DNA of 64,000 nt from Bacillus sp. F19. Its GTDB lineage: Bacteria > Bacillota > Bacilli > Bacillales > Bacillaceae. The stretch covers positions 2,072,001-2,136,000 of the forward strand of contig CP085710.1 in assembly GCA_023823795.1 (NCBI GenBank), in the 5' to 3' direction. Below the pieces are notes generated by a model. The model was given only the letters and a program-made list of their open reading frames with translations. It was not told the DNA's origin and searched no databases. Made by a program: the position numbers and the translations under genes. This document shows, piece after piece, positions 37,559 through 48,800 of the stretch (position 1 is the stretch's first letter; every line of letters begins with the position of its first letter).

Positions 37559-38707
37559 ATGGTGAAGAAGATTAGCTTATTGGGTGCAACAGGCTCAATT
37601 GGTCAGCAAACCCTGGATGTAATTAGATCACATCCCGATCAATTTCAGCTTGTTGCCATGTCTTTTGGAAGTAATCTGGAGCTTGGAAGAAAGGCTATTT
37701 CCGATTTTTCTCCCAGCCTGGCAGCTGTAAATGATATCCATGTATATTCGCAGCTGAAAGAAGAATTTCCCAACATAAATTTTACATATGGTGCTGAAGG
37801 TCTAATAGAAGCAGCTGTTATCTCAGAAGCTGAAATTGTAGTGAATGCAGTTGTCGGAAGCGTTGGCCTTTTGCCGACTTTAAAAGCAATTGAAAGCAGA
37901 AAGACAATTGCCCTTGCAAATAAAGAGACACTGGTAACTGCAGGTCATCTTGTAACAGAACACGCCAAAAAATATGGTGTAGCCCTTCTGCCTGTTGACA
38001 GTGAGCATTCTGCTATTTTTCAGTGTTTGCAGGGAGAAAATCCTAAATCACTGGAAAGACTGATTGTGACAGCATCCGGCGGAAGCTTCCGCGACAGAAA
38101 GCGCGAAGAATTAGCAGATGTTACAGTTGACGAGGCACTCAATCATCCGAATTGGTCCATGGGTGCTAAAATTACAATCGATTCTGCTACTATGATGAAC
38201 AAAGGTCTTGAAGTCATTGAGGCACACTGGCTCTTTGATCTTCCGTATGAAAAGATCGAGGTGCTGCTTCATAAAGAAAGCATTATTCACTCTATGGCAG
38301 AGTTTCATGATCGAAGTGTTATTGCACAGCTCGGATCACCGGATATGAGAGTTCCTATTCAATATGCATTATCCTATCCCGAAAGACTGCCGCTTTCTTC
38401 AACTAAGCAATTAAATCTATGGGAAGTCGGCAAGCTGCATTTTGAAAAAGCGGACTTTGAGAGATACCGCTGCTTACAATTCGCCTATGATTCAGGTAAA
38501 ATAGGTGGTACAATGCCAACTGTGCTGAATGCTGCAAACGAAGAAGCAGTCGGAGCATTTTTAAAAGGACAAATTGCCTTTCTTCAAATTGAAGATCTCA
38601 TCGAAAAAGCTTTGGCAAAACATAGTGTGATATCAAACCCGGATTTGCATATCATTCAGGAAGTGGACAAAGAGACTAGACAATTTGTTCAAACATTATA
38701 TTCATAA
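37559..38707 (+). CDS. dxr: 1-deoxy-D-xylulose 5-phosphate reductoisomerase
   Basis: Second step of the MEP isoprenoid pathway: NADPH-dependent conversion of DXP to MEP. The 382 residues show the NADPH-binding loop [16 protein letters not shown] (7-22), the metal and substrate site in DSEHSAIFQ, and [25 protein letters not shown] precedes the ATG at 37559; the GTG at 37562 is an alternative. Its product supplies precursors for UppS upstream. Confidence 0.97.
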   Translation: MVKKISLLGATGSIGQQTLDVIRSHPDQFQLVAMSFGSNLELGRKAISDFSPSLAAVNDIHVYSQLKEEFPNINFTYGAEGLIEAAVISEAEIVVNAVVGSVGLLPTLKAIESRKTIALANKETLVTAGHLVTEHAKKYGVALLPVDSEHSAIFQCLQGENPKSLERLIVTASGGSFRDRKREELADVTVDEALNHPNWSMGAKITIDSATMMNKGLEVIEAHWLFDLPYEKIEVLLHKESIIHSMAEFHDRSVIAQLGSPDMRVPIQYALSYPERLPLSSTKQLNLWEVGKLHFEKADFERYRCLQFAYDSGKIGGTMPTVLNAANEEAVGAFLKGQIAFLQIEDLIEKALAKHSVISNPDLHIIQEVDKETRQFVQTLYS

Positions 38708-38722
38708 AGGTGGTCATGAAAC

Positions 38723-39985
38723 GTGAATACCGTTTTAGCGTTTGTAATTATTTTTGGAGCACTCGTATTCTTTCACGAGCTGGGACATTTAGTTTTAGCA
38801 AAACGGGCAGGTATTTTATGCCGAGAATTTGCAATCGGGTTTGGACCGAAAATCTTTTCATTTATGAAAGATGAAACCGTCTATACCATCAGACTTCTTC
38901 CCCTTGGCGGATTTGTCCGCATGGCTGGTGAAGATCCAGAAATGATCGAAGTGAAGCCTGGATATAATGTAGGTTTGCTGTTTAATAAAGAAAATAAAGT
39001 TGAAAAAATCATCCTTAATAATAAGGAAAAATATCCTCGTGCAAGAGTCATTGAAGTAGAACAGGCTGACCTTGAACACAAAATGTTCATTTCAGGCTAT
39101 GAACAGGGCGAAGAGGATGAAATTCTGAAAAACTTTGAAGTAAGTGAAAAATCTTTCTTCATTGTAGATGGTTCAGAGGTTCAAATTGCCCCCTATAACC
39201 GCCAGTTTGGTTCAAAAACGCTTGGACAGCGGACAGCGGCGATTATTGCAGGCCCGCTTATGAATTTTATTTTAGCGTTTGTTTTATTATTTTCTCTTGG
39301 GTTTATTCAAGGAGCTCCGATTGATGAACCGATTTTAGGGAAGCTGACGCCGGATGGCTCTGCTGTAGAGTCGGGACTTAAAGAAGGCGATGAAATTACA
39401 TCCATTGAAGGAAAAGTGATGTCTTCTTGGAAACAAGTCGTTTCAGTTATTCAGGCAAATCCAGAGCAAGAATTGACTTTTGCCATTAACCGAGGCGGTC
39501 AAAACCTTGAAGTGGAAGTGGTTCCGGAAGCAAGTAAAGTTGGGGAAGAAACAATCGGCAGAATAGGTGCTTACAATCCTGTTGAAAAATCTTTCGTCGG
39601 TTCATTGGAATATGGAGTAACGGAAACGTTCAATTGGACAAAGGAAATAGTGCTCGGTCTTGGCAAATTGGTCACTGGGCAGTTTTCGATCGACATGCTT
39701 TCAGGTCCGGTAGGAATTTATGACATGACAGATCAAGTCGCACAAACAGGCATCCTCAACTTAATGAGCTGGGCTGCCATTTTGAGCATCAACTTAGGAA
39801 TTGTCAATCTGCTTCCGATTCCGGCACTGGATGGAGGAAGGCTATTATTCTTCCTGGTCGAAGCGCTGAGAGGCAAACCGATAGACCGCCAAAAAGAAGG
39901 GGTCGTTCATTTTATCGGATTTGCTTTATTGATGCTGTTAATGCTTGTTGTCACATGGAATGATATTCAAAGATTCTTTTTATAA
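38723..39985 (+). CDS. rasP: Site-2 intramembrane zinc metalloprotease RasP (RseP)
   Basis: A membrane protease for regulated intramembrane proteolysis; in B. subtilis it cleaves anti-sigma factors and FtsL, among other substrates. A GTG start gives 420 residues. The zinc motif HELGH is at 18-22 in the first membrane helix, a PDZ domain lies at about 195-275, and the second metal-binding segment NLLPIPALDGGRLLF is in the third helix. It starts 15 bases after dxr, as in B. subtilis. Confidence 0.96.
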   Translation: MNTVLAFVIIFGALVFFHELGHLVLAKRAGILCREFAIGFGPKIFSFMKDETVYTIRLLPLGGFVRMAGEDPEMIEVKPGYNVGLLFNKENKVEKIILNNKEKYPRARVIEVEQADLEHKMFISGYEQGEEDEILKNFEVSEKSFFIVDGSEVQIAPYNRQFGSKTLGQRTAAIIAGPLMNFILAFVLLFSLGFIQGAPIDEPILGKLTPDGSAVESGLKEGDEITSIEGKVMSSWKQVVSVIQANPEQELTFAINRGGQNLEVEVVPEASKVGEETIGRIGAYNPVEKSFVGSLEYGVTETFNWTKEIVLGLGKLVTGQFSIDMLSGPVGIYDMTDQVAQTGILNLMSWAAILSINLGIVNLLPIPALDGGRLLFFLVEALRGKPIDRQKEGVVHFIGFALLMLLMLVVTWNDIQRFFL

Positions 39986-40088
39986 GGCTTTGCTATGAAT
40001 GAGAGGGCGCTGTCATTCTTTTAGGACCGTCGTCTCGTTTGGTTAAACCCGACTTTTAGAATGTAAAAATAGATAGAGGTGCTTGAAG

Positions 40089-41792
40089 ATGAAACAGAGT
40101 ATGACATTTATTCCTACTTTAAGAGAAGTGCCTGCAGATGCTGACATAAAAAGCCATCAGCTTTTATTGCGTGCAGGCTATATGCGGCAAAATGCAAGCG
40201 GGATATACAGTTATTTGCCGCTTGCTTCCATTGTGCTTAAAAAAATTGAGCAAATTGTGCGAGAAGAAATGAATCGTGCGGGATCATCCGAGCTATTAAT
40301 GCCAGCTTTGCAGCAGGCAGAGCTTTGGCAGGAGTCTGGCAGATGGTATACGTACGGTCCTGAGCTTATGCGAATGAAAGACCGTCACAGCCGTGAATTC
40401 GCCCTTGGCGCAACGCATGAAGAAGTCATTACTTCTCTTGTGAGAGACGAAGTAAAATCGTATAAAAGACTGCCTTTGAATCTATTTCAAATTCAATCTA
40501 AATTCAGAGATGAGAAACGTCCGCGTTTTGGTCTGCTTCGCGGCCGTGAATTTATTATGAAAGACGCTTACTCTTTTCACGCTTCTTTTGAAAGTCTTGA
40601 TGAAGTGTACGAAAAAATGTTCCAGGCATACAGCAATATTTTCACACGCTGCGGATTAAATTACCGTGCAGTAATTGCGGATTCCGGTGCAATGGGCGGG
40701 AAAGATACACATGAATTCATGGTTCTTTCTGAAGTAGGAGAAGATACGATTGCTTACTCAGATACTTCTCAATATGCGGCAAATATTGAAATGGCACCTG
40801 TCATTAATCATTATGAAAAAAGCGGTGAAGAAGCTAAGAGTCTTGAAAAGGTAGAAACGCCTGATCAAAAAACAATTGAAGAAGTTGCATCTTTCTTGAA
40901 TACAGCTAAAGAGCAATTAATTAAGTCTCTTCTTTTCAAAGTGGATGAGAAATTCGTATTAGTTTTAGTGCGCGGTGATCATGAGGTTAATGACATTAAA
41001 ATTAAAAACTTATACGGAGCTTCAATTGTAGAGCTTGCCACGGCTGAAGAGACAAATCAGGCATTCGGCGTAATGCCGGGCTATGTAGGTCCAGTTGCCG
41101 TCAGCTCAGAAGTAGAAATTATTGCAGATATGGCAGTTCAGGCGATTGTAAATGGCGTGTGCGGCGCTAACGAAGAGAACTTTCATTACACAGGCGTGAA
41201 TATTGAACGTGATGCTAAAGTCTCTCAATTTACGGATTTAAGATTTATTGAAGAAGGAGACTTATCTCCAGATGGACAAGGTGTCATTCAATTTGCAAAA
41301 GGTATTGAAGTCGGCCACGTATTTAAACTTGGCACACGCTACAGTGAAGCTATGAATGCAACATTCCTTGATGAAAATGGAAGAGCTCAGCCGATGATTA
41401 TGGGCTGCTACGGTATTGGGGTATCAAGAACACTTGCAGCAATCGTTGAACAATTCAACGATGAAAAAGGAATTATATGGCCAGCAGCTGTTGCTCCGTT
41501 CCAGGTTCACCTAATTAGCGCAAATGCCAAAAATGATGTACAGGCTGAATTAAGTGATAAATTATATGCAGATCTTATAGAAGCTGGATTTGAAGTCCTT
41601 TACGATGACCGCAATGAACGTGCAGGAGTGAAATTTGCAGATTCAGATCTTATCGGCATTCCGGTAAGAGTCGTTGTCGGGAAACAGGCGGCGGACGGAA
41701 TTGTTGAGATTAAGGTCCGTAAAACAGGTGAAGGAATGGATGTTTCTTTGTCAGATCTAACTGGGACCATTTCCAATTTATTATCCAATTAA
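40089..41792 (+). CDS. proS: Prolyl-tRNA synthetase (bacterial type with editing domain)
   Basis: Class II synthetase that charges tRNA-Pro. I use the ATG at 40089 (567 residues; [19 protein letters not shown]) with GAGGTG upstream. Motif 2 is in [20 protein letters not shown] and motif 3 in [14 protein letters not shown]. The YbaK-like editing insertion (about 235-390) marks the bacterial type. I see no T-box leader in the 103 bases before it. Confidence 0.97.
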   Translation: MKQSMTFIPTLREVPADADIKSHQLLLRAGYMRQNASGIYSYLPLASIVLKKIEQIVREEMNRAGSSELLMPALQQAELWQESGRWYTYGPELMRMKDRHSREFALGATHEEVITSLVRDEVKSYKRLPLNLFQIQSKFRDEKRPRFGLLRGREFIMKDAYSFHASFESLDEVYEKMFQAYSNIFTRCGLNYRAVIADSGAMGGKDTHEFMVLSEVGEDTIAYSDTSQYAANIEMAPVINHYEKSGEEAKSLEKVETPDQKTIEEVASFLNTAKEQLIKSLLFKVDEKFVLVLVRGDHEVNDIKIKNLYGASIVELATAEETNQAFGVMPGYVGPVAVSSEVEIIADMAVQAIVNGVCGANEENFHYTGVNIERDAKVSQFTDLRFIEEGDLSPDGQGVIQFAKGIEVGHVFKLGTRYSEAMNATFLDENGRAQPMIMGCYGIGVSRTLAAIVEQFNDEKGIIWPAAVAPFQVHLISANAKNDVQAELSDKLYADLIEAGFEVLYDDRNERAGVKFADSDLIGIPVRVVVGKQAADGIVEIKVRKTGEGMDVSLSDLTGTISNLLSN

Positions 41793-41849
41793 AAAAGCAT
41801 GAAGCACTGTTTTATTCATGTTATGATAAGTAAGTGAATAACACATTTA

Positions 41850-41878
41850 AAGGTACCTCGCAAAGAGCGAGGTACCTT
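41850..41878 (+). other. Strong hairpin between proS and polC
   Basis: A perfect 12-bp stem (AAGGTACCTCGC / GCGAGGTACCTT) with loop AAAGA lies in the 125-base gap. It is followed by CAATTATG rather than T residues, so it is not a typical intrinsic terminator. It may be a factor-assisted terminator or protect or process the mRNA. Confidence 0.7.
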
Positions 41879-41917
41879 CAATTATGAGGATCGATATTGT
41901 AAGAGGGGACGGTTAGA

Positions 41918-44900
41918 ATGGACGAACTTTCGAAGGCTCAAAAAGAGCGATTTCAGCTTCTGCTGCAGCAAATCGATTTAACAGACGACGCTATTTTTAA
42001 TCATTTCATAAATGGCGCGATCACAAAATTAACGGTCCACAAGCAGTCAAAGAAGTGGGACTTTCAATTTTCATTTGACCGGATCCTTCCTTTTGAAGTG
42101 TACCGGATTTTTTATGCGAAATTAACAAAAGCGTTTTCCCATATAGCTGATGTATCATTTAAAATCTCCGTTAATGATCAAACATTTGATGAGAAATTAA
42201 TTGCAGACTATTGGTCGGTTTGTGTGCAGGAAATGCAGGGGATCTCTCCTCCAATGCTCTCATTGTTAAACGAACAAATTCCTGAAGTGCAGGGACTAAA
42301 GCTGATTGTAAAAACGAGAAATGAAACAGAAGCGATGGCCATCAAGAAAAAATACACATCGGTTCTTCAGGATAGCTTTGCACAATATGGCTTTCCGCTC
42401 ATTCAGCTGGATACAACTGTGAATATTTCAAAAGAAGAAATTCAAAAGTTCCAGGAACAAAAAAAGCTAGAAGATCAAGAGAAAATGATGCTTGCCATTA
42501 CAGAAATGGATAAGAAAGATCAAGATCAGCAGGAGGCGCCTCAAGGTCCGCTGATGATCGGCTATGCCATTAAGAATGACGAGGAAATCAAACAGATCAA
42601 TACAATTGAAGATGAGGAACGCCGTATAACCATTCAAGGTTATGTATTCGATGCTGAAACAAGAGAGCTTCGCAGCGGAAGAACGCTAAGCACATTTAAA
42701 GTTACGGACTACACAAATTCCATATTAGTAAAAATGTTTGCACGTGATAAAGAAGATGCAGTTCTCTTGCAAACACTGAAAAAAGGAATGTGGGTCAAAG
42801 TCCGGGGCAGCATTCAAAATGATACATTTGTAAGAGACTTAGTCATGATTGCAAATGACATTAATGAAATCAAGCCTGAAATTCGCCAGGATACGTCTGA
42901 TGAAAAAAGAATAGAGCTTCATTTGCATACTCCGATGAGCCAGATGGATGCTGTTTCATCTGTCAGTTCTTTAGTCGGACAAGCGAGTAAATGGGGACAT
43001 CCGGCTGTTGCAATAACAGATCACGCTGTTGCCCAGTCGTTTCCTGAAGCGTATTCTGCTGGCAAGAAAAATGGCATCAAAGTATTATACGGGGTTGAAA
43101 TTAACTTGGTTGATGACGGAGTCCCGATTGCTTATAACGAACAGGACCGCTTCTTGCCTGAAGCAACATATGTCGTATTTGATGTTGAGACAACCGGCTT
43201 ATCAGCTGTATACGATACGATTATCGAGCTTGCGGCCGTGAAAATCAGAAACGGCGAAATCATTGACCGGTTTGAATCGTTTGCAAATCCTCATCATCGT
43301 TTATCAGCGACAACAATAGAATTAACCGGCATTACAGATGATATGGTAGCAACAGCCCCAAATGTAGACGAAGTGCTGCGCAGATTTAAAGAGTGGGCAG
43401 GCGACGACATTTTAGTAGCGCATAATGCAAGCTTTGATATGGGCTTCTTAAACGTTGGATATAAACAGCTGCTTGGTGCGGGTAAAGCAGCCAACCCTGT
43501 CATCGATACTCTTGAACTCGGAAGATTTTTATATCCTGAGCTGAAAAGCCACAGGTTAAATACACTTGCTAAAAAGTTTGATATTGAGCTGACTCAGCAT
43601 CACCGCGCTATTTTTGACGCAGAAGCAACAGGATATCTCCTGCTCAGAATGCTGAAGGATGCTGCACAAAAAGGAATTGAGAACCATAACCAGCTTAACG
43701 ATAATATGGGGCAGGGCAACGCCTATCAGAGGGCGCGTCCTTATCATGCCATCCTGCTTGCTCAAAATGAAATTGGCTTAAAAAACTTATTTAAACTTGT
43801 TTCACTTTCTCATATTGACTATTTCTATCGTGTTGCACGCGTCCCAAGGTCTCAGCTTATCAAGCATCGAGAAGGCATTCTCGTGGGGTCAGCATGTGAC
43901 CGCGGGGAAGTGTTTGAAGGGATGATGCAAAAGTCTCCTGAGGAAGTTGAAGATCTTGCAGCTTTCTATGATTACATTGAAGTGCAGCCACCTGAAGTAT
44001 ACCGCCATTTAATTCAAATGGAGTATATCAAGGACGAAATGGCACTGAAAGAAATCATCACGAACCTTGTGAATCTAGGAGAGAAGCTTGAAAAACCGGT
44101 AGTTGCAACTGGAAATGTTCACTATCTTCAGCCTGAGGATAAAATTTACCGCAAGATTCTAGTAAACTCTCAGGGCGGTGCGAATCCGCTGAACCGCCAC
44201 GAGCTGCCAAACGTTCACTTCAGGCCCACGAATGAAATGCTCGATTGCTTTAGTTTCCTCGGGAAAGAGAAAGCCCGTAAAATTGTCATTGACAATACGC
44301 ATCGTGTATCAGAATTAATAGATGAAATTAAGCCAATCAAAGACGACCTTTATACACCTAAGATCGACGGGGCAGACGATGAAATCCGTGAAATGAGCTA
44401 CAGTATGGCGAGAAGCATTTATGGCGATCATCTTCCGGAAATTGTCGAAGCAAGACTTGAGAAGGAACTGAAAAGTATTATCGGCCACGGCTTTGCCGTT
44501 ATCTATCTGATTTCGCACAAGCTTGTTAAAAAATCCCTGGACGATGGATATCTTGTTGGTTCAAGGGGTTCTGTCGGTTCATCCTTGGTTGCAACGATGA
44601 CCGAGATAACAGAGGTTAATCCGCTGCCGCCGCATTATGTTTGCCCTGACTGCAAGCATTCTGAATTCTTTAATGATGGATCAGTAGGTTCCGGGTTTGA
44701 TTTGCCGAATAAAGAATGTCCGGAATGCGGGGCAAAATATCATAAAGATGGACATGATATCCCATTTGAAACGTTCCTTGGATTTAAAGGAGACAAAGTA
44801 CCTGATATCGATTTGAACTTTTCGGGAGAATATCAGCCGAGAGCACATAATTACACAAAAGATCTTTTTGGTGAAGATAATGTGTTCCGTGCCGGAACCA

Positions 44901-46222
44901 TCGGTACAGTCGCAGAGAAAACGGCATACGGATATGTGAAAGGCTACGCAGGCGACAATAACTTAATGCTCAGAAATGCAGAAGTCGACCGTCTTGTTCA
45001 AGGCTGTACAGGCGTAAAAAGAAATACCGGACAGCATCCGGGAGGAATCATCGTTGTACCCGATTATATGGATATTTATGATTTTTCGCCGATTCAATTT
45101 CCGGCCGATGCTACAGGTTCTGAATGGAAAACAACTCACTTTGATTTCCACTCTATTCATGATAATTTGCTGAAGCTTGATATTCTTGGCCACGACGATC
45201 CAACAGTAATCAGGATGCTTCAGGATTTAAGCGGAATTGATCCGAAAACGATCCCGACTGATGATAAAGAAGTCATGAAAATCTTCAGCGGAACAGAATC
45301 ACTTGGCGTATCAGAAGAGCAGATTATGTGTAAAACCGGAACACTTGGAATTCCCGAGTTCGGTACCCGCTTTGTCCGTCAAATGCTTGAAGACACAAAG
45401 CCGACTACTTTCTCTGAGCTCGTGCAAATCTCGGGACTTTCCCACGGTACGGACGTATGGCTTGGGAATGCCCAGGAATTAATTCATGATAATACTTGTA
45501 CGCTGAGCGAGGTGATCGGTTGCCGTGATGATATTATGGTTTATTTAATCTATCAGGGACTTGAACCTTCATTTGCTTTTAAAATTATGGAGTCTGTTCG
45601 TAAGGGTAAGGGGCTTACACCTGAGATGGTGGAAGAAATGAAAAAGAACGAGGTTCCTGACTGGTACATCAGCTCGTGCCTCAAAATAAAGTACATGTTC
45701 CCGAAAGCACATGCTGCAGCATACGTATTGATGGCTGTCCGTATTGCTTATTTTAAAGTGCATCATGCCCTGCTTTATTATTCTGCCTATTTCACTGTAC
45801 GCGCAGATGATTTTGACATCGAAACGATGGTAAAAGGGTCTGAACCAATTAAAGCCAAGATTGTAGAGATCAATCAAAAAGGACTTGAGGCATCTCCAAA
45901 AGAAAAGAGCTTGCTGACTGTTCTTGAACTTGCCCTTGAAATGTGCGAGCGCGGGTATTCTTTTCAAAAAGTAGATTTATACAGATCAAGCGCGACAGAC
46001 TTCCTGATTGACGGGAACTCTTTAATTCCGCCTTTCAATTCCATTCCAGGGCTTGGAACCAATGCTGCAATCAATATCGTGAAGGCAAGACAGGACGGAG
46101 AATTCCTGTCTAAAGAAGACCTTCAGCAGCGCGGGAAGGTGTCAAAGACAATTATTGAATATCTGGATAAGCAAGGCTGTCTCGAGTCACTTCCTGATCA
46201 AAATCAGTTATCACTGTTTTAA
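41918..46222 (+). CDS. polC: DNA polymerase III alpha subunit PolC
   Basis: The essential replicative polymerase of low-GC Gram-positives, with built-in 3'-5' proofreading. Its 1434 residues are full length. Domain order is an N-terminal region, an OB fold (about 235-320), the first part of the PHP domain (from about 331), the exonuclease (Asp422/Glu424 in VFDVETTGL), the second PHP part, and the polymerase core. A four-cysteine zinc module (CPDCKHSEF and CPECGAKYH) precedes the catalytic aspartates in [13 protein letters not shown]. It ends in NQLSLF, a clamp-binding peptide. Confidence 0.98.
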   Translation: MDELSKAQKERFQLLLQQIDLTDDAIFNHFINGAITKLTVHKQSKKWDFQFSFDRILPFEVYRIFYAKLTKAFSHIADVSFKISVNDQTFDEKLIADYWSVCVQEMQGISPPMLSLLNEQIPEVQGLKLIVKTRNETEAMAIKKKYTSVLQDSFAQYGFPLIQLDTTVNISKEEIQKFQEQKKLEDQEKMMLAITEMDKKDQDQQEAPQGPLMIGYAIKNDEEIKQINTIEDEERRITIQGYVFDAETRELRSGRTLSTFKVTDYTNSILVKMFARDKEDAVLLQTLKKGMWVKVRGSIQNDTFVRDLVMIANDINEIKPEIRQDTSDEKRIELHLHTPMSQMDAVSSVSSLVGQASKWGHPAVAITDHAVAQSFPEAYSAGKKNGIKVLYGVEINLVDDGVPIAYNEQDRFLPEATYVVFDVETTGLSAVYDTIIELAAVKIRNGEIIDRFESFANPHHRLSATTIELTGITDDMVATAPNVDEVLRRFKEWAGDDILVAHNASFDMGFLNVGYKQLLGAGKAANPVIDTLELGRFLYPELKSHRLNTLAKKFDIELTQHHRAIFDAEATGYLLLRMLKDAAQKGIENHNQLNDNMGQGNAYQRARPYHAILLAQNEIGLKNLFKLVSLSHIDYFYRVARVPRSQLIKHREGILVGSACDRGEVFEGMMQKSPEEVEDLAAFYDYIEVQPPEVYRHLIQMEYIKDEMALKEIITNLVNLGEKLEKPVVATGNVHYLQPEDKIYRKILVNSQGGANPLNRHELPNVHFRPTNEMLDCFSFLGKEKARKIVIDNTHRVSELIDEIKPIKDDLYTPKIDGADDEIREMSYSMARSIYGDHLPEIVEARLEKELKSIIGHGFAVIYLISHKLVKKSLDDGYLVGSRGSVGSSLVATMTEITEVNPLPPHYVCPDCKHSEFFNDGSVGSGFDLPNKECPECGAKYHKDGHDIPFETFLGFKGDKVPDIDLNFSGEYQPRAHNYTKDLFGEDNVFRAGTIGTVAEKTAYGYVKGYAGDNNLMLRNAEVDRLVQGCTGVKRNTGQHPGGIIVVPDYMDIYDFSPIQFPADATGSEWKTTHFDFHSIHDNLLKLDILGHDDPTVIRMLQDLSGIDPKTIPTDDKEVMKIFSGTESLGVSEEQIMCKTGTLGIPEFGTRFVRQMLEDTKPTTFSELVQISGLSHGTDVWLGNAQELIHDNTCTLSEVIGCRDDIMVYLIYQGLEPSFAFKIMESVRKGKGLTPEMVEEMKKNEVPDWYISSCLKIKYMFPKAHAAAYVLMAVRIAYFKVHHALLYYSAYFTVRADDFDIETMVKGSEPIKAKIVEINQKGLEASPKEKSLLTVLELALEMCERGYSFQKVDLYRSSATDFLIDGNSLIPPFNSIPGLGTNAAINIVKARQDGEFLSKEDLQQRGKVSKTIIEYLDKQGCLESLPDQNQLSLF

Positions 46223-46322
46223 TTTTTTTGACGGAACTGTGACTTGGGAAATATTCACTGAATCATTTCAAAAGAAAAATCTTGCATTATCGTCTGAATA
46301 CCTTATGCGGTTTGATTTTAAT

Positions 46323-46351
46323 TTGCAATAAATGGCCGGTTATGTTATATT
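46323..46351 (+). promoter_or_regulatory. Candidate sigma-A promoter of the rimP-nusA-infB operon
   Basis: TTGCAA (46323-46328), a 17-base spacer and TATATT (46346-46351) form a good match in the 319-base gap after polC. The first 100 bases of the gap hold nothing else I recognise. Confidence 0.65.
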
Positions 46352-46384
46352 TTTTATGGAAATGCTAACGATAGTTAGAGGCAG

Positions 46385-46492
46385 AGAGTGGGGCAACCCA
46401 CTCTTTCGTATTGAGTAGAGATTTTATTGTCTCTTCATTTGGTTCGCGTGTTGTGTACATACATTCCCTGCTCAATATGAAGCAGGGTTTTT
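46385..46492 (+). terminator. Leader with attenuator-like terminator before rimP
   Basis: Downstream of the promoter the leader has an 8-bp hairpin (AGAGTGGG / CCCACTCT, 46385-46404), a small AGAGA/TCTCT hairpin, and then a terminator-like stem (CCCTGCT / AGCAGGG, 46466-46487) followed by TTTTT (46488-46492), all before the rimP ribosome-binding site. A terminator between promoter and first gene implies regulated read-through. In B. subtilis nusA expression is reported to be autoregulated through NusA-dependent termination in the leader; the same is inferred here. Confidence 0.65.
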
Positions 46493-46541
46493 CAGCAACT
46501 AATAGTGTCATATTTGCTTCTATTTCACAAGGAGGAACGGG

Positions 46542-47015
46542 ATGAGCAAAAAAGTTACTGAAATCGTAGCAGAATTAGCTATGCCGATTTTAGATGAGTT
46601 AACATTGGAATTAGTGGATATTGAATTCGTAAAAGAAGGAAAAGAATGGTTTTTGCGCGTATTCATAGATTCAAGTGATGGAATCGACATAGAGCATTGC
46701 GCGATTGTAAGCGAAAAACTGAGTGAAAAATTAGATGAAACAGATCCTATCGAACAAAATTATTTTCTTGAAGTTTCATCGCCTGGTGCGGAGCGTCCGC
46801 TGAAGAAGGATACTGACTTCACAAAATCAATCGGCAAAAATGTTTACATTAAAACATATGAGCCTTTTGAAGGATCGAAAGTATTTGAAGGAGAGCTTAC
46901 TGCTTTTGATGGTGAGCATGTAATTGTAACGATTTTAATTAAAACACGCAAAAAACAAATTCAAATACCTTACGAAAAAATCGCCAGTGCAAGGCTCGCT
47001 GTCACGTTCAATTAA
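46542..47015 (+). CDS. rimP: Ribosome maturation factor RimP
   Basis: Assists 30S subunit assembly. The 157-residue product has the N-terminal domain ([20 protein letters not shown], then [12 protein letters not shown]), the conserved [16 protein letters not shown], and a C-terminal SH3-like domain ending in the basic [24 protein letters not shown] precedes the ATG. It is the first gene of the nusA-infB operon. Confidence 0.96.
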   Translation: MSKKVTEIVAELAMPILDELTLELVDIEFVKEGKEWFLRVFIDSSDGIDIEHCAIVSEKLSEKLDETDPIEQNYFLEVSSPGAERPLKKDTDFTKSIGKNVYIKTYEPFEGSKVFEGELTAFDGEHVIVTILIKTRKKQIQIPYEKIASARLAVTFN

Positions 47016-47051
47016 ATAAACTGTTAGATGGATAAGGGGGAAACCGTAAAG

Positions 47052-48185
47052 ATGAGTAATGAACTTTTTGATGCCTTAACGATTCTTGAAAAAGAAAAGG
47101 GCATCAGTAAAGAAGTGATCATTGAAGCAATTGAAGCTGCATTGATCTCTGCTTATAAGCGTAATTTTAACCAGGCTCAGAATGTTCGCGTTGATTTAAA
47201 CCGCGAAACAGGAACAATGAGAGTCTTTGCAAGAAAAGATGTAGTTGATGAAGTATATGATCCAAGGCTTGAAGTTTCAGTAGAAGAAGCTCAAAGCGTG
47301 AATCCAAGCTATCAGGTAAATGATGTTCTTGAGATGGAAGTAACGCCTAAAGACTTCGGCCGCATTGCAGCACAGACTGCCAAACAAGTCGTAACACAGC
47401 GTGTGCGCGAGGCAGAACGCGGTGTGATTTACTCTGAATTTGTAGATCGCGAAGAAGATATCATGACTGGTATTGTCCAAAGAATTGACTCTAAATTTAT
47501 TTATGTCAGCCTTGGGAAAATTGAGGCGCTGCTTCCTGTAAGCGAACAAATGCCAAACGAAAAATACAAGCCGCATGACCGCATTAAAGTATTTATTACA
47601 AAGGTCGAAAAAACAACAAAAGGACCTCAAATTTTCGTTTCACGCACTCATCCTGGTTTATTAAAACGATTATTTGAAATTGAGGTTCCTGAAATTTATG
47701 ACGGCACGGTAGAAATTAAATCGGTAGCGCGCGAAGCTGGCGACCGTTCAAAAATTTCTGTGCACTCAGACAATTCTGAAGTCGATCCGGTCGGTTCATG
47801 TGTAGGTCCTAAAGGCCAGCGTGTGCAGGCTATCGTAAATGAGTTGAAAGGCGAAAAGATTGATATCGTAAAATGGTCAAACGATCCTGTTGAGTTTGTT
47901 GCCAATGCTCTAAGTCCTTCAAAAGTTCTTGATGTCAATGTGAACGAGGATGACAAAGCGACAACAGTGGTTGTGCCTGATTATCAATTATCGCTTGCTA
48001 TCGGCAAAAGAGGTCAAAATGCACGGTTAGCGGCAAAATTGACAAACTGGAAGATTGATATTAAAAGTGAGACAGACGCTCTGCAAATGGGCATTTACCC
48101 TCGTGCAGGAGCAAATGTGCCGCTTGATGAAAGCGAAGACGATGAGCCGCTTTTTTCTTTCAATCAAGATGAATTAGACAAGTAA
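47052..48185 (+). CDS. nusA: Transcription termination/antitermination factor NusA
   Basis: Binds RNA polymerase and promotes pausing and termination. The ATG at 47052 (377 residues; MSNELFDALTILEKEKGISK) follows AAGGGGG. An N-terminal polymerase-binding domain (1-125), an S1 domain (about 130-200) and two KH domains (VGPKGQRVQAIVNEL and AIGKRGQNARLAAKL) are visible. As in other Firmicutes there are no C-terminal acidic repeats, only a short acidic tail. Confidence 0.97.
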   Translation: MSNELFDALTILEKEKGISKEVIIEAIEAALISAYKRNFNQAQNVRVDLNRETGTMRVFARKDVVDEVYDPRLEVSVEEAQSVNPSYQVNDVLEMEVTPKDFGRIAAQTAKQVVTQRVREAERGVIYSEFVDREEDIMTGIVQRIDSKFIYVSLGKIEALLPVSEQMPNEKYKPHDRIKVFITKVEKTTKGPQIFVSRTHPGLLKRLFEIEVPEIYDGTVEIKSVAREAGDRSKISVHSDNSEVDPVGSCVGPKGQRVQAIVNELKGEKIDIVKWSNDPVEFVANALSPSKVLDVNVNEDDKATTVVVPDYQLSLAIGKRGQNARLAAKLTNWKIDIKSETDALQMGIYPRAGANVPLDESEDDEPLFSFNQDELDK

Positions 48186-48198
48186 GAGGTGAGGCAAT

Positions 48199-48474
48199 GT
48201 GAACAATCAAAGAAAAGTTCCGCTGCGCAAATGTGTTGCGACTGGAGAAATGAAACCGAAAAAAGAACTTGTTCGTATTGTCCGTTCAAAAGAAGGAGAA
48301 GTTTCCGTTGATCCAACCGGCAAGAAAAACGGACGCGGAGCTTACCTCTCACTTGATAAAGACTGTATTTTACAAGCTAAGAAGAAGAATGTACTGGCTA
48401 ATCACCTGCAAGTAAAGATTGAAGATGCCATCTACGAAGAATTGCTTCAGCTAGCTGAGAAGGAGAAACATTAA
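48199..48474 (+). CDS. ylxR: YlxR family RNA-binding protein (RnpM)
   Basis: A small nucleic-acid-binding protein, reported to modulate RNase P in B. subtilis. The GTG start gives 91 residues with the family signature [20 protein letters not shown] (about 8-27) and [28 protein letters not shown] precedes it. It is within the nusA-infB operon. Confidence 0.93.
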   Translation: MNNQRKVPLRKCVATGEMKPKKELVRIVRSKEGEVSVDPTGKKNGRGAYLSLDKDCILQAKKKNVLANHLQVKIEDAIYEELLQLAEKEKH

Positions 48475-48478
48475 TGGT

Positions 48479-48781
48479 ATGGTAAAGCATCAATGGATGT
48501 CCTTATTGGGCTTAGCAAATCGGGCAAGAAAGATTGTTTCAGGAGAAGAACTTGTCATCAAAGAAGTAAGACAATGCCGTGCAAAACTTGTTCTGCTCTC
48601 TAAAGATGCATCAGAAAATACTGCTAAAAAGGTTCATGATAAATGCAGTTTTTACAACATTCCTGTTGTCTCGGTCCCAGATCGGTACCTGTTAGGTCAG
48701 GCGATTGGAAAGGATGCTCGAGTCGTTGTGGCATTAGTTGATGCAGGCTTTGCTGCAAAAATGAAAACCTTGCTCGATTAA
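48479..48781 (+). CDS. ylxQ: YlxQ, L7Ae-family RNA-binding protein
   Basis: A 100-residue L7Ae/L30e-fold protein that binds kink-turn RNA in vitro in Bacillus. The family core is clear: [20 protein letters not shown], then [20 protein letters not shown]. The ATG at 48479 follows AAGGAG at a longer than usual distance. A competing ATG at 48474 opens only a three-codon frame. Confidence 0.92.
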   Translation: MVKHQWMSLLGLANRARKIVSGEELVIKEVRQCRAKLVLLSKDASENTAKKVHDKCSFYNIPVVSVPDRYLLGQAIGKDARVVVALVDAGFAAKMKTLLD

Positions 48782-48800
48782 ATTTCTTGGGGGTGACCAT

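Noticed and set aside
39986-40088. T-box leader before proS
   Set aside because: The 103-base gap is too short and has no recognisable T-box sequence or terminator/antiterminator pair.
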